This document shows, piece by piece, positions 7,505 through 13,813 of a stretch of DNA of 19,024 nucleotides (within the stretch, counting starts at the first letter, position 1; each line of letters begins with the position of its first letter). The translations under genes and the position numbers were made by a program. This DNA is from Bacillota bacterium (GTDB lineage Bacteria > Bacillota > Bacilli > Bacillales_B > DSM-18226): positions 1-19,024 of the forward strand of contig JAUZQA010000012.1 of NCBI GenBank assembly GCA_030705665.1. Reading direction: 5' to 3'. The notes beneath the pieces were generated by a model. That model had not been told where the DNA came from, did not search any database, and worked only from the letters and a program-made list of their open reading frames with translations.

Positions 7505-7545
7505 TTAGAAATGGCATACCGTTTAATAGGGTATGCCATTTCTAA
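7505..7545. other. Perfect 16-bp inverted repeat (hairpin)
   Basis: TTAGAAATGGCATACC (7505-7520) is exactly complementary to 7530-7545 around a 9-base loop. There is no T tract on either side, so it is a weak terminator candidate. It lies 170 bases behind the protease gene and might act as an mRNA 3' end for it. Confidence 0.6.
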
Positions 7546-7677
7546 TTATATAAAATCGTTAATTATACATCGTGTTAGGGGTTGTAAATAGTTTCCTAAA
7601 AAATATGATTATCGAGATAACTGCAACTGCCATACTAAACCAGTTAGGCCCTGTTGTAGTTTTATAAAAAAGATTGA

Positions 7678-7783
7678 TCATTTAAAACAAAGTTCGATTA
7701 TTTAAAATAAAGATTGATCAAAAATCCTGTATCAATGCAGGATTTTTTCTTGTTCCACAAACGGGCCAGATTGTTGAACAACA
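7678..7783 (+). repeat. Composite intergenic repeat, copy B
   Basis: This is the counterpart of copy A at 3585. It carries TTTAAAACAAAGTT, ATAAAGATTGATCA, the ATCCTG/CAGGAT hairpin with a T-run, and TTGTTCCACAAACGGGCCA followed by TTGTTGAA. AGATTGATCA occurs twice (7671-7680 and 7711-7720). Downstream, CACTTAAAGTAACGGAGCAG (7819-7838) begins an imperfect palindrome also seen at about 10183-10205. Confidence 0.75.
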
Positions 7784-7992
7784 AGTGTAAAGAAAAATTG
7801 AAATTGTGAAGGTTTTCACTTAAAGTAACGGAGCAGTTTAGTGAAATAAGAAAAACTTATATAAAGAACATTTGATTTTTTTGTGTATGCTATGGGGACA
7901 TAATTAGTTAATAAATTTCTTAATAAACATGTAGGAAGAGATAGTGAATGTTCCGAATACTACTAGTTAAATCTACTAGAGAGGATGTGTGA

Positions 7993-8433
7993 ATTCTAGA
8001 AGCTGTTATTTTAAATGAAACAAAAACTTTTACCCTTTTCGGTTTTTCCAAACTTCATGTTCAAAACACTTATAGTGATACGATGTTTGAATTGATGAAT
8101 CAAGTATGGGAGGAGGTAAAAAACAAAAAACTCTCCCACAAAGGTATCAATCATGTGGTTTATGAATTTGACTGTATGATGTTTGTTGGGATTGAGTTGA
8201 ACACTCCGCCAGAAGAAGATACGCTACTGGAGAAAAAAATCGTTAATTTGGATAAATATGCATATTGCAAACACATTGGTTTATATAGTGATTTAGATAA
8301 ATCCTATAAAAAAATACATTCAGTAATAAAAGCATCAGGAGAACAAATGCAGTCACCTAAAATGGAGATTTACGGACATTGGAATGAGGATGAAACAAAG
8401 CTTGAGACTGAGATTATCTTTAATCTAAAATAA
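7993..8433 (+). CDS. GyrI-like / effector-binding small protein, probable ATT start
   Basis: The protein is about 146 residues if started at 7993, and resembles the GyrI-like effector-binding domain found as stand-alone proteins and at the C-terminus of AraC/MerR regulators. Such proteins bind small hydrophobic ligands or gyrase. Features are an N-terminal strand (E-A-V-I-L-N), Y-E-F-D-C-M-M-F-V-G-I-E in the middle and a final acidic strand (I-Y-G-H-W...). The first in-frame ATG (8083) would remove about 30 residues including the first strand and lacks a ribosome binding site. GAGAGG at 7979-7984 lies 8 bases before an in-frame ATT at 7993, directly after a stop codon. ATT is thus the best start, or the gene has lost its ATG. 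An IS110 element is inserted 15 bases beyond the stop. Confidence 0.6.
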   Translation: MLEAVILNETKTFTLFGFSKLHVQNTYSDTMFELMNQVWEEVKNKKLSHKGINHVVYEFDCMMFVGIELNTPPEEDTLLEKKIVNLDKYAYCKHIGLYSDLDKSYKKIHSVIKASGEQMQSPKMEIYGHWNEDETKLETEIIFNLK

Positions 8434-8634
8434 ACTATTCAACAAAAGTGCAGGTTTACAATTTAAAATAATAGATTGTGAAATATTGTACTTACACTAA
8501 ACCAGCTAATAGTTTGTCAATATTTTTCAATAAAAACTTAAAATATTTCATGCTATACTAAATTTATGCATACCAAATAACCTTCCAAGGTTCGATGATT
8601 GGAAAGTTTTGGACTGTTTAGTTATATTTTTAAA

Positions 8635-9873
8635 CTAGGCTAGATCTTGGAAAGCCGATTTGCTTTTTAGTATTGCATAAATCCAATGTAAGAGTTTATT
8701 AGCACATGCTATTACAGCCACTTTAAAGGGTTTTCCTTCTTCACGTTTCTTATCGTAAAACTCTCGTAATCGCTTGTTACGTGGAATAATTTCATCTGTC
8801 GTTTTCTGCTTGCGACAATCTCGAATGGCACATTTAACGGCCATATACAAGGCCTGTCTTAGTCTGCTAGATCCTCGTTTAGTAATTCGATTTAAAGTGC
8901 CTTTGAATGTACCAGATTCAAAGATACTGGGATCGATTCCGGCAAATGCTACTAGTTTCTTAGGATGATTAAACCGATCAATTTCCCCAATCTCAGAAAT
9001 AATCGTGGCAGCGATTTTTTCACCGATGCCGGGGATGGACCGGATAATCTTACACTCTTCAATATGCTTTGCTAAAGCATCTATCTCGTCTTCAAGCGTG
9101 GATAGATGTTTTTTGTATTCAAGAAGCATATTAATATACATGTTCAAACTTAAAGAAAGACTATGATATAAGGCTTTCTGAAATGGGTTTTGAGCTGCTG
9201 CAGCCATGAGTTTTTCTGCCTGACTGTTTGCCCATTGTTGTGAACGACTTTTACAGAACTCTTTTATTTTGTTAGCGATGGGTTCTTTGCCTGCTTCCAA
9301 GACTTCTTCTGAAGTGGGAAGTGCTTGTAAAGTTAGTAAAGAAACATCCGAATATAAGTCTCCAAAAACTCCACAGTATTCAGGAAATACTTGATCCAGA
9401 ACTGCCTGGAATTGCAGTTTGGTTTGTACAAACATGCATGTAATATTTTCGTGTTGTCTTGTAAGATTACGAAGGTTTAAGAGTTGGATTCCTCGTTGTT
9501 TGTAAGGCTCTAAGTCCTCTTTATAATACAACTCGCAGAGGTGATGAGCGTCAATAATATCAGTCTTTACCTTACGCAAACTAGAACTCTTAGCTCGATA
9601 TGATATGAGAGGGTTCACAATAATCAATAAGTACCCTCTGTCCTCGAAATATCGCACAATAGGTGTGTGATAATGTCCAGTTGATTCTAATACTAGAGGA
9701 GGCCGTCCCCCTGATATATCTTCTACTTCTCTTATAAAATCCAGAAGACTACTTAACCCTTCAAGAGTATGTGCTACTTTGAAGCTCTTTTTGTACGGCT
9801 GCTTTTTATCCAAGAATGCCTGAACCTGACTTTCACCTTTTGCCACATCCAGACCTATGACTGGATTCATCAT
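8635..9873 (-). CDS. IS110-family DEDD transposase/recombinase
   Basis: The protein has 412 residues and two domains. The N-terminal RuvC-like domain has the DEDD residues at about Asp9 (G-L-D-V-A-K), Glu63 (L-E-S-T-G-H-Y) and Asp105/Asp108 (K-T-D-I-I-D-A-H). A helical linker follows. The C-terminal transposase-20 domain starts with the helix-hairpin-helix S-I-P-G-I-G-E-K-I-A and carries the S-G-x-F-K-G segment holding the conserved serine, then R-G-S-S-R-L-R-Q-A-L-Y. By family knowledge, IS110 recombinases act with a bridge RNA from the element's non-coding end and form a circular intermediate. AGGAGGAGATAA precedes ATGATG, so either Met1 or Met2 may be used. Both domains and all motifs are intact, so the protein is likely functional. 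Confidence 0.95.
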   Translation of the reverse strand: MMNPVIGLDVAKGESQVQAFLDKKQPYKKSFKVAHTLEGLSSLLDFIREVEDISGGRPPLVLESTGHYHTPIVRYFEDRGYLLIIVNPLISYRAKSSSLRKVKTDIIDAHHLCELYYKEDLEPYKQRGIQLLNLRNLTRQHENITCMFVQTKLQFQAVLDQVFPEYCGVFGDLYSDVSLLTLQALPTSEEVLEAGKEPIANKIKEFCKSRSQQWANSQAEKLMAAAAQNPFQKALYHSLSLSLNMYINMLLEYKKHLSTLEDEIDALAKHIEECKIIRSIPGIGEKIAATIISEIGEIDRFNHPKKLVAFAGIDPSIFESGTFKGTLNRITKRGSSRLRQALYMAVKCAIRDCRKQKTTDEIIPRNKRLREFYDKKREEGKPFKVAVIACANKLLHWIYAILKSKSAFQDLA

Positions 9874-9889
9874 TTATCTCCTCCTAAAA

Positions 9890-10065
9890 GTCTATTAACC
9901 GGTAACCCCTATTCCTCCATGTAGTATCATAGCTTCGCTTGTTATTCGAGATCATTGTCCCAACCAGCCTCAATCATGTTTCTACAAGTAGGGGGCGAAC
10001 TGTTTAATGGACGAGATCGAGTCCCAAGGGCGCTTACGTTCTACCCCGGCTACCGTTATCATATA
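9890..10065 (-). ncRNA. Candidate bridge RNA of the IS110 element
   Basis: It lies in the non-coding end upstream of the transposase and on the same strand, where IS110-group bridge RNAs are encoded. Reading the minus strand, two internal loops can be drawn. Loop 1 is closed by GAAC (10041-10038) with GTTC (10000-9997) and inside by TGGGAC with GTCCA; its sides are AAGCGCCCTT (10035-10026) and ATTAAACA (10008-10001). Loop 2 is closed by TGTAG with CTACA; its sides start AAACATG (9981-9975) and TATGATAC (9931-9924). These four segments match the target and donor sequences at the element's ends (see findings). Exact RNA ends and the 5' hairpin are estimates. Confidence 0.65.
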
Positions 10066-10079
10066 TCGATATAAAAAAT

Positions 10080-10108
10080 GGTCAACCAGAAATATTTTCT
10101 GGCTGACC
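10080..10108. other. Hairpin inside the IS110 left end
   Basis: GGTCAACCAGAAA pairs with TTTCTGGCTGACC around a 3-base centre, with one mismatch. Together with the adjacent TTATAATACGA it resembles the hairpin behind the LysE gene (11896-11940, opposite orientation). It could form part of the RE-LE junction promoter or leader of the bridge RNA. Confidence 0.6.
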
Positions 10109-10122
10109 TTATAATACGAAAG

Positions 10123-10475
10123 GGTGCTTTTGTTCAGGATGGTGTGATCGCTGCGGCGGTCATTTTTTCTTGTTGAACTAGCGGAGCAGGTTAGTTCAAG
10201 AAAAGAAATAATTTAATAAATGGTGTGGTATTAATATTGAGACATTTTTCTTTATTGAAGGGGATAAGTTGATAAAGATGGTTGGGAAACATATTTGACA
10301 TTAACAGGATGAGAAAACAAAGAAAGTATGAAAGAGTTATGATAATTATACTATACTATTGAAGATTCAATCCTGATGAATTTATAATACGTGTATGGAG
10401 TTATTAATATCTATTATGGATATTTAAGAAACTTGGTATTATTAGTAATTTAATTATTGTTAGGATGGTGAAACA
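10123..10475. other. Gene-free interval, repeat remnants
   Basis: It continues the interrupted target repeat (GGTGCTTTTGTTCAGG), then has an imperfect palindrome TTGAACTAGC (10174-10183) / GTTAGTTCAAG (10191-10201) around GGAGCAG, related to 7819-7850. From 10210 to 10460 it is AT-rich with nothing recognisable. AGGATGGTGA at 10462-10471 is the ribosome binding site of the next gene. Confidence 0.55.
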
Positions 10476-10802
10476 ATGAGAAAAAAATTAATCTTTATTT
10501 TTCCATTACTCCTAGTCCTGAGCGTGTTTTTAGCTGTTTATCATTCCAATGTTTTGAAAAATAATGGTAATTACCATGATGTCAATCCTCCTATTCAATT
10601 GGCTGATAATAGTTTAACTAATAATACAAATCCTGATGATTTTGACAACTCTGATATTCCTGCTGTTGATCCTGCAAATTGTGAAGATGTGCCTTCGGAT
10701 TGGCAGTTTACTAATCCAGTAAATTATAATCCAGATGCAAGTTACAGACCGAATGCAGATCAAAAAGTAATCGATGTAGATTTAAACGATATACTCGGAT
10801 AA
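10476..10802 (+). CDS. Short acidic secreted or membrane-anchored protein, unknown
   Basis: This is a 108-residue protein with an N-terminal signal or anchor segment (MRKK, then a 17-residue hydrophobic stretch to about residue 21). A soluble part very rich in N, D and P follows, including repeated N-x-D-D/N-P-D motifs. It contains one cysteine (A-N-C-E-D-V-P). It has no lipobox and no recognisable domain. The ribosome binding site AGGATGGTGA and a following terminator indicate a real monocistronic gene. Acidic Asn/Asp repeats could bind calcium, but this is a guess. Confidence 0.75.
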   Translation: MRKKLIFIFPLLLVLSVFLAVYHSNVLKNNGNYHDVNPPIQLADNSLTNNTNPDDFDNSDIPAVDPANCEDVPSDWQFTNPVNYNPDASYRPNADQKVIDVDLNDILG

Positions 10803-10872
10803 TGAAACAATTGATCATTTTACTATTGTATAAAGCGATGGATGATGCTTAATTTTTTCAAGAAGTAATTAG

Positions 10873-10900
10873 GGCGATGTTTATATGACATTGCCTTTTT
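10873..10900 (+). terminator. Terminator after the acidic secreted protein gene
   Basis: GGCGATGT (10873-10880) pairs with ACATTGCC (10888-10895) with one G-T pair, followed by five T. Confidence 0.8.
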
Positions 10901-11006
10901 CGTTGAGTAAGTTTGTGAAGTATCGTACTTAAAGTAACCAGCCAATAGAAACTACTCAGTTATTCCGATAGGGCGTGCTTCTTAAGTAAGATGGCGACTT
11001 CTTTTA

Positions 11007-11219
11007 GTGCAAGAATGTCATCATATTGCAGGGGAAGACGATTATTTATTGAAAATTCTTTGCAGAAATACAAAGGATTTAGACAGAGTAATAAGTTATG
11101 AAATTAAAAGTCTTGCTGGGGTACTAAGAACAAAAACAACAATTGTGATGGATACAACAAAAGAAACTTTCCGTATCCCACTACAAAAATGTAAATTTTA
11201 TAAAATAGGTGAAGAATAA
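11007..11219 (+). pseudogene. Lrp/AsnC-family regulator, DNA-binding domain missing
   Basis: About 70 codons encode only the C-terminal ligand-sensing (RAM) domain of an Lrp/AsnC regulator. It begins at V-Q-E-C-H-H-I-A-G-E-D-D-Y-L-L-K, which in intact proteins follows the helix-turn-helix by some 60 residues. Upstream in the same frame a stop occurs at 10983-10985, and no helix-turn-helix is visible in any frame back to 10900. The GTG at 11007 is a codon of the old gene rather than a start. Its TAA (11217-11219) touches the ATG of the LysE-type exporter, so this was an lrp-lysE regulator-exporter pair, a common arrangement for amino-acid efflux. The break lies next to repeat-like sequence (10911-10980). 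Expression of the exporter may no longer be amino-acid responsive. Confidence 0.8.
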
Positions 11220-11834
11220 ATGTTCGGGGAAATGTTAATTAAGGGACTTATTATTGGGTTTAGTATTGCTGCACCAGTTGGACCAATTGGGGTTTTATGT
11301 ATTCGTCGAACACTTGAGCATGGTAGGTTTATTGGATTTGTCTCTGGTTTAGGGGCTGCAACAGCAGATGGATTATATGGGATGATTGCGGGATTTGGTT
11401 TGACACTTATTACAAATTTTTTAATTGGACAGCAGTTGTGGATTCATTTTATCGGTGCTATGTTTTTAAGTTACTTGGGCGTAAAAATATTCTTTTCTAG
11501 ACCTTCAAATGTATCAGCTGAAGCAAAAGGTAACAAACCTTTTACAGCTTATGCATCTACCTTTTTTTTAACTATAACTAACCCAGTAACTATTTTATCA
11601 TTTATTGCCATTTTTTCAGGTCTAGGAATTACAAATAATGATAAAACGACACTTGGCTTATTTTTAGTGTTAGGAGTATTTTTAGGTTCAGCATTATGGT
11701 GGCTATTACTCAGTAGCATAGCAGGAATAGTAGCCAACCGCATGAAAAATTTTTCTTTAAGTTTCGTTAATCGTATTTCGGGATTAATTTTATTATCGTT
11801 TGGCTTATATGGTTTAATAATTGGGATTGGTTAG
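11220..11834 (+). CDS. LysE-family amino-acid exporter
   Basis: The protein has 204 residues and about six membrane helices. It has the LysE/RhtB family start, in which a first helix is followed by A-A-P-V-G-P-I-G-V-L-C-I-R-R-T-L near residues 17-32, then G-x-x-x-G-L-G-A-A-T-A-D in the next segment and T-I-T-N-P-V-T-I-L-S-F near residue 117. Length equals the family norm. It should export basic or neutral amino acids; the substrate cannot be read from sequence. The ribosome binding site AGGTGAAG lies within the end of the truncated Lrp-type gene. The following hairpin at 11900-11936 probably ends the transcript. Confidence 0.9.
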   Translation: MFGEMLIKGLIIGFSIAAPVGPIGVLCIRRTLEHGRFIGFVSGLGAATADGLYGMIAGFGLTLITNFLIGQQLWIHFIGAMFLSYLGVKIFFSRPSNVSAEAKGNKPFTAYASTFFLTITNPVTILSFIAIFSGLGITNNDKTTLGLFLVLGVFLGSALWWLLLSSIAGIVANRMKNFSLSFVNRISGLILLSFGLYGLIIGIG

Positions 11835-11895
11835 CGAGTGGCTACTGTTCAACTATAAATATGTGCAAGCCAGCTTAAACGTTCGGGTGCAATCG

Positions 11896-11940
11896 TATTA
11901 TAAGGTCAACTAGTAGTGGTTACTGGTTGGCCTTATTATA
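11896..11940 (+). terminator. Long hairpin behind the LysE-type gene
   Basis: A 16-bp stem, ATAAGGTCAACTAGTA (11900-11915) with TACTGGTTGGCCTTAT (11921-11936), has a G-T pair and a GTGGT loop and runs into TATAATTATTT. The left flank plus first part, TCGTATTATAAGGTCA (11893-11908), is identical to the minus strand of the IS110 left end. Confidence 0.7.
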
Positions 11941-12060
11941 ATTATTTCAAATATAAAGTATGTTTAAAATTGGATTTGTTAAAATTTATTCACAATTTTC
12001 AGTAAAACAATTGTGTTAAAATTTAAATATGGGAAAATAGTTGGAATGGGGATAGGGTAA

Positions 12061-12711
12061 TTGAACTATAATGGGAGAATGATTTTAACATTATTTGTTA
12101 TTATGAGCTACTTAGTAATGTGGATTGTAGATAATCATCCACTAAATTTCATTCATTTAATATCTTTAATTTTCTTTTGTGAAATTGGATGGTGGCTTGG
12201 AAAACAGTATGATAGGAAAAAAGATGACTCCGAAAAAGATGAACTAACAAATATTTACAACAGAAGATTTGTTATGAGAGTTGCACCTAAACTATTATTA
12301 TTAGCAAAGAGAAAAAATAAAAAGTTAGGCATATCAATTGTTGACGTTGATAATTTCAAATCAATTAACGATAATTATGGTCATCAAATTGGGGATAGTG
12401 TGTTGCGTGATATTTCAACGGCTCTTGTCAAAGTAATGAGAGAAAATGATATTGTTGCCCGTTGGGGAGGAGATGAAATCCTTATCATTTCACTATTGAT
12501 GAAAACTAAATTCCCTGAACCCATTCTTCAACGTATTGAGCGTAAACTAAATGAAGTCTCACAACAAAACAATGTAAACGTTACTGTATCTATTGGTACA
12601 GCGGTTTTCCCAGATGATGGAATGAGTTTTGATGAACTAATCAAAGAAGCAGATAGAAACATGTATATATTCAAATCAACTAAAAAAAATAATTATGCAA
12701 AAATTAATTGA
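12061..12711 (+). CDS. Membrane-bound GGDEF protein (putative diguanylate cyclase)
   Basis: The protein has 216 residues. Two N-terminal hydrophobic helices (about 8-24 and 29-48) precede a full GGDEF domain that starts at D-E-L-T-N-I-Y-N-R-R. The metal-binding Asp in I-V-D-V-D-N-F-K (about 95), the N-D-x-Y-G-H-x-x-G-D segment and the signature W-G-G-D-E-I (136-140) are visible. The fifth signature residue is I instead of F. R-E-N-D (127-130) sits five residues before the signature, as in the c-di-GMP inhibitory site. If active it makes c-di-GMP from GTP. The start is TTG at 12061, following GGGGATAGGG; an ATG at 12079 is possible but would shorten helix 1. It is followed by its own terminator. 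Confidence 0.87.
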   Translation: MNYNGRMILTLFVIMSYLVMWIVDNHPLNFIHLISLIFFCEIGWWLGKQYDRKKDDSEKDELTNIYNRRFVMRVAPKLLLLAKRKNKKLGISIVDVDNFKSINDNYGHQIGDSVLRDISTALVKVMRENDIVARWGGDEILIISLLMKTKFPEPILQRIERKLNEVSQQNNVNVTVSIGTAVFPDDGMSFDELIKEADRNMYIFKSTKKNNYAKIN

Positions 12712-12742
12712 ACTTTTCTTTAGATGAAAGGTTCTTTTTTTT
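12710..12742 (+). terminator. Terminator of the GGDEF gene
   Basis: GAACTTTTC (12710-12718) pairs with GAAAGGTTC (12726-12734) with one G-T pair, followed by eight T. It overlaps the stop codon. Confidence 0.85.
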
Positions 12743-12865
12743 ATTTTGCAATGGGTATTGATTGAGTCGATTCAAGCTTATACGAACGGGCAGGTTACTT
12801 TAAGGAAGGAAAAAACAAATGATTTGTTGAAGTATTACCTTCAAAGACGTCAGGGGGAGAAAGAT

Positions 12866-13411
12866 TTGCTAATACATAAAATTGATAACCAAGTTTCTTT
12901 GAAAATGTTCAATTTGGACGATGCAGAGGAATTCTTTTATTTAATTAAAAGTTCAAAGAAATATTTAAAAAAGTGGCTTACATGGCTTAATAACATAAAT
13001 GAAGTCAAAGACACGATGGGAACGATTAAATCTCGACTGGGAGAAATCGAGAAAACTGGGGGGTATCCCAAATCTGTTCTTATCCTGTATGAAGGAGAAA
13101 TTGCAGGTACGATAGGGTTTAACCAACTAAATAAAGCGAATCGAATTGGAGTCATTGGTTATTGGCTTGGTGATAAATTTCAAGGGAAAGGTATTATGAC
13201 GAGAGCATTCAAGGCTTTTATTAACTATGGCTTTAAAGAACTTGGGCTTAACCGAATTGAAGTCAGAGTAGCGGTTGAAAATAAAAAAAGTAGGGCATTG
13301 CCTGAAAGATTAGGATTTACAGAGGAAGGAAGAGTAAGACAAGCCGAATGGTTATATGACCATTATGTTGACCACATTATTTATGGACTTTTGGCTGAGG
13401 AATGGACTTAA
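12866..13411 (+). CDS. RimJ/RimL-type GNAT acetyltransferase
   Basis: The protein has about 181 residues and matches the RimJ/RimL-like GNAT group: an N-terminal strand (V-S-L-K-M-F), Y-L-K-K-W-L-T-W-L after helix 2, G-V-I-G-Y-W-L-G and the acetyl-CoA loop Q-G-K-G-I-M-T-R-A-F. The N-R-I-E-V-R-V-A-V-E-N-x-x-S-R segment and a C-terminal Y-x-D-H-I-I-Y-G-L end are also present. The frame is open back to 12746, but those 40 codons have no ribosome binding site and contain repeat sequence (GAACGGGCAGGTTACTTTAA). TTG at 12866 has GGGGGAG at 12853-12859, and the length then equals the family norm. One variation is A-L-P-E-R-L-G-F, where S-x-x-V-x-x-x-x-G-F is more usual. Substrate unknown; these enzymes acetylate protein N-termini or small amines. 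Confidence 0.85.
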   Translation: MLIHKIDNQVSLKMFNLDDAEEFFYLIKSSKKYLKKWLTWLNNINEVKDTMGTIKSRLGEIEKTGGYPKSVLILYEGEIAGTIGFNQLNKANRIGVIGYWLGDKFQGKGIMTRAFKAFINYGFKELGLNRIEVRVAVENKKSRALPERLGFTEEGRVRQAEWLYDHYVDHIIYGLLAEEWT

Positions 13412-13424
13412 CCTTCTTGAGCTA

Positions 13425-13480
13425 AAGGGTAGCTTTACTTCAATAACGATATTCAACGATCGGGCGCGATTATCAAAAAA
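13425..13480 (+). repeat. Dispersed repeat, copy E
   Basis: AGCTTTACTTCAATAACGAT (13431-13450) then ATTCAACGATCGGGCGCGATT (13451-13471) matches copy C at 5411-5445 with few differences. The right arm of the hairpin has decayed. Confidence 0.75.
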
Positions 13481-13521
13481 AAGATCGTGTCTTGACCTAA
13501 AATGTGACATAAAGGTTTAAA

Positions 13522-13620
13522 TTATAATTTATTTAAAAGTGGAACAAACCAAACAAAATAAATAAATAATACTCCAATCAATAAAACAATAAAAAGTAAC
13601 TCTAACCAGTTGAATTTCAT
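13522..13620 (-). CDS. Small single-helix membrane protein, 32 residues
   Basis: The short frame ATG (13620-13618) to TAA (13524-13522) encodes 32 residues: a short polar start (M-K-F-N-W), one continuous hydrophobic helix of about 20 residues, and a polar tail (L-L-N-K-L). AGGAGA (minus strand, 13626-13631) lies five bases before the ATG, which strongly favours real translation. Such small membrane proteins are common in Bacilli and usually act as partners of larger membrane proteins. No function can be assigned. Confidence 0.65.
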   Translation of the reverse strand: MKFNWLELLFIVLLIGVLFIYFVWFVPLLNKL

Positions 13621-13813
13621 TGTATTCTCCTGACTCTATAAGAATAAGATTGTCTATTTAAGGAATAGTATTCAATGTTTCGAACAAATAATGACCATTA
13701 CGAAGAGATAACTATTTACAGGTCAACATTTGATTACGAAAATTCTGAGGGGTGAAAAACGATACGAAGAAAGGTTGAATGAACCTTTGAAATAAATTGC
13801 TAAAAAAGAGAAG

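Larger units (their letters stand above)
7336..7992. other. Gene-free, repeat-rich interval with possible gene remnants
   Basis: No intact gene is visible. At 7384-7490 (+) a short frame reads N-L-P-V-D-E-I-A-A-R, reminiscent of the tail of Rpn-type transposases. At 7559-7675 (-) about 35 codons read T-T-T-G-P-N-W-F-S-M-A-V-A-V-I-S-I-I-I-F-F, like the end of a membrane transporter. Both are too short to name. The interval also contains an 11-bp tandem repeat, a 16-bp perfect hairpin and repeat copy B, listed separately. Confidence 0.45.
8449..10122 (-). mobile_element. Complete IS110-family insertion sequence
   Basis: The element is about 1674 bp, with a 186-bp right-end non-coding part (8449-8634), the transposase gene and a 249-bp left-end non-coding part (9874-10122). 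The boundaries are inferred by joining the flanks. TTCAACAAAAG (left, ending 8448) and AGGGTGCTTTTGTTCA (right, from 10121) fuse through the shared AG into a palindromic repeat of the sort found elsewhere in the window. On the transposase strand the shared core is CT (CTTT is present at both junctions), matching the CT core known for IS621. There are no terminal inverted repeats, as usual for IS110. It lies 15 bases behind a stop codon, so it interrupts no gene. Confidence 0.8.

Noticed and set aside
3585..7783. CRISPR-like array
   Set aside because: The repeated hairpins are dispersed over kilobases with unequal spacing and no cas genes, so they are intergenic repeats.
8601..8629. Alternative IS110 right end near ATGATTG / CTGTTTAG, which also resemble guide segments
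   Set aside because: The short matches are in the wrong strand or order for an LD-core-RT junction, while the end at 8448/8449 fits all four guides and restores a palindromic target.
12746..12865. N-terminal extension of the second GNAT gene
   Set aside because: No ribosome binding site, contains repeat-like sequence, and makes the protein longer than the family; TTG 12866 with GGGGGAG is better.
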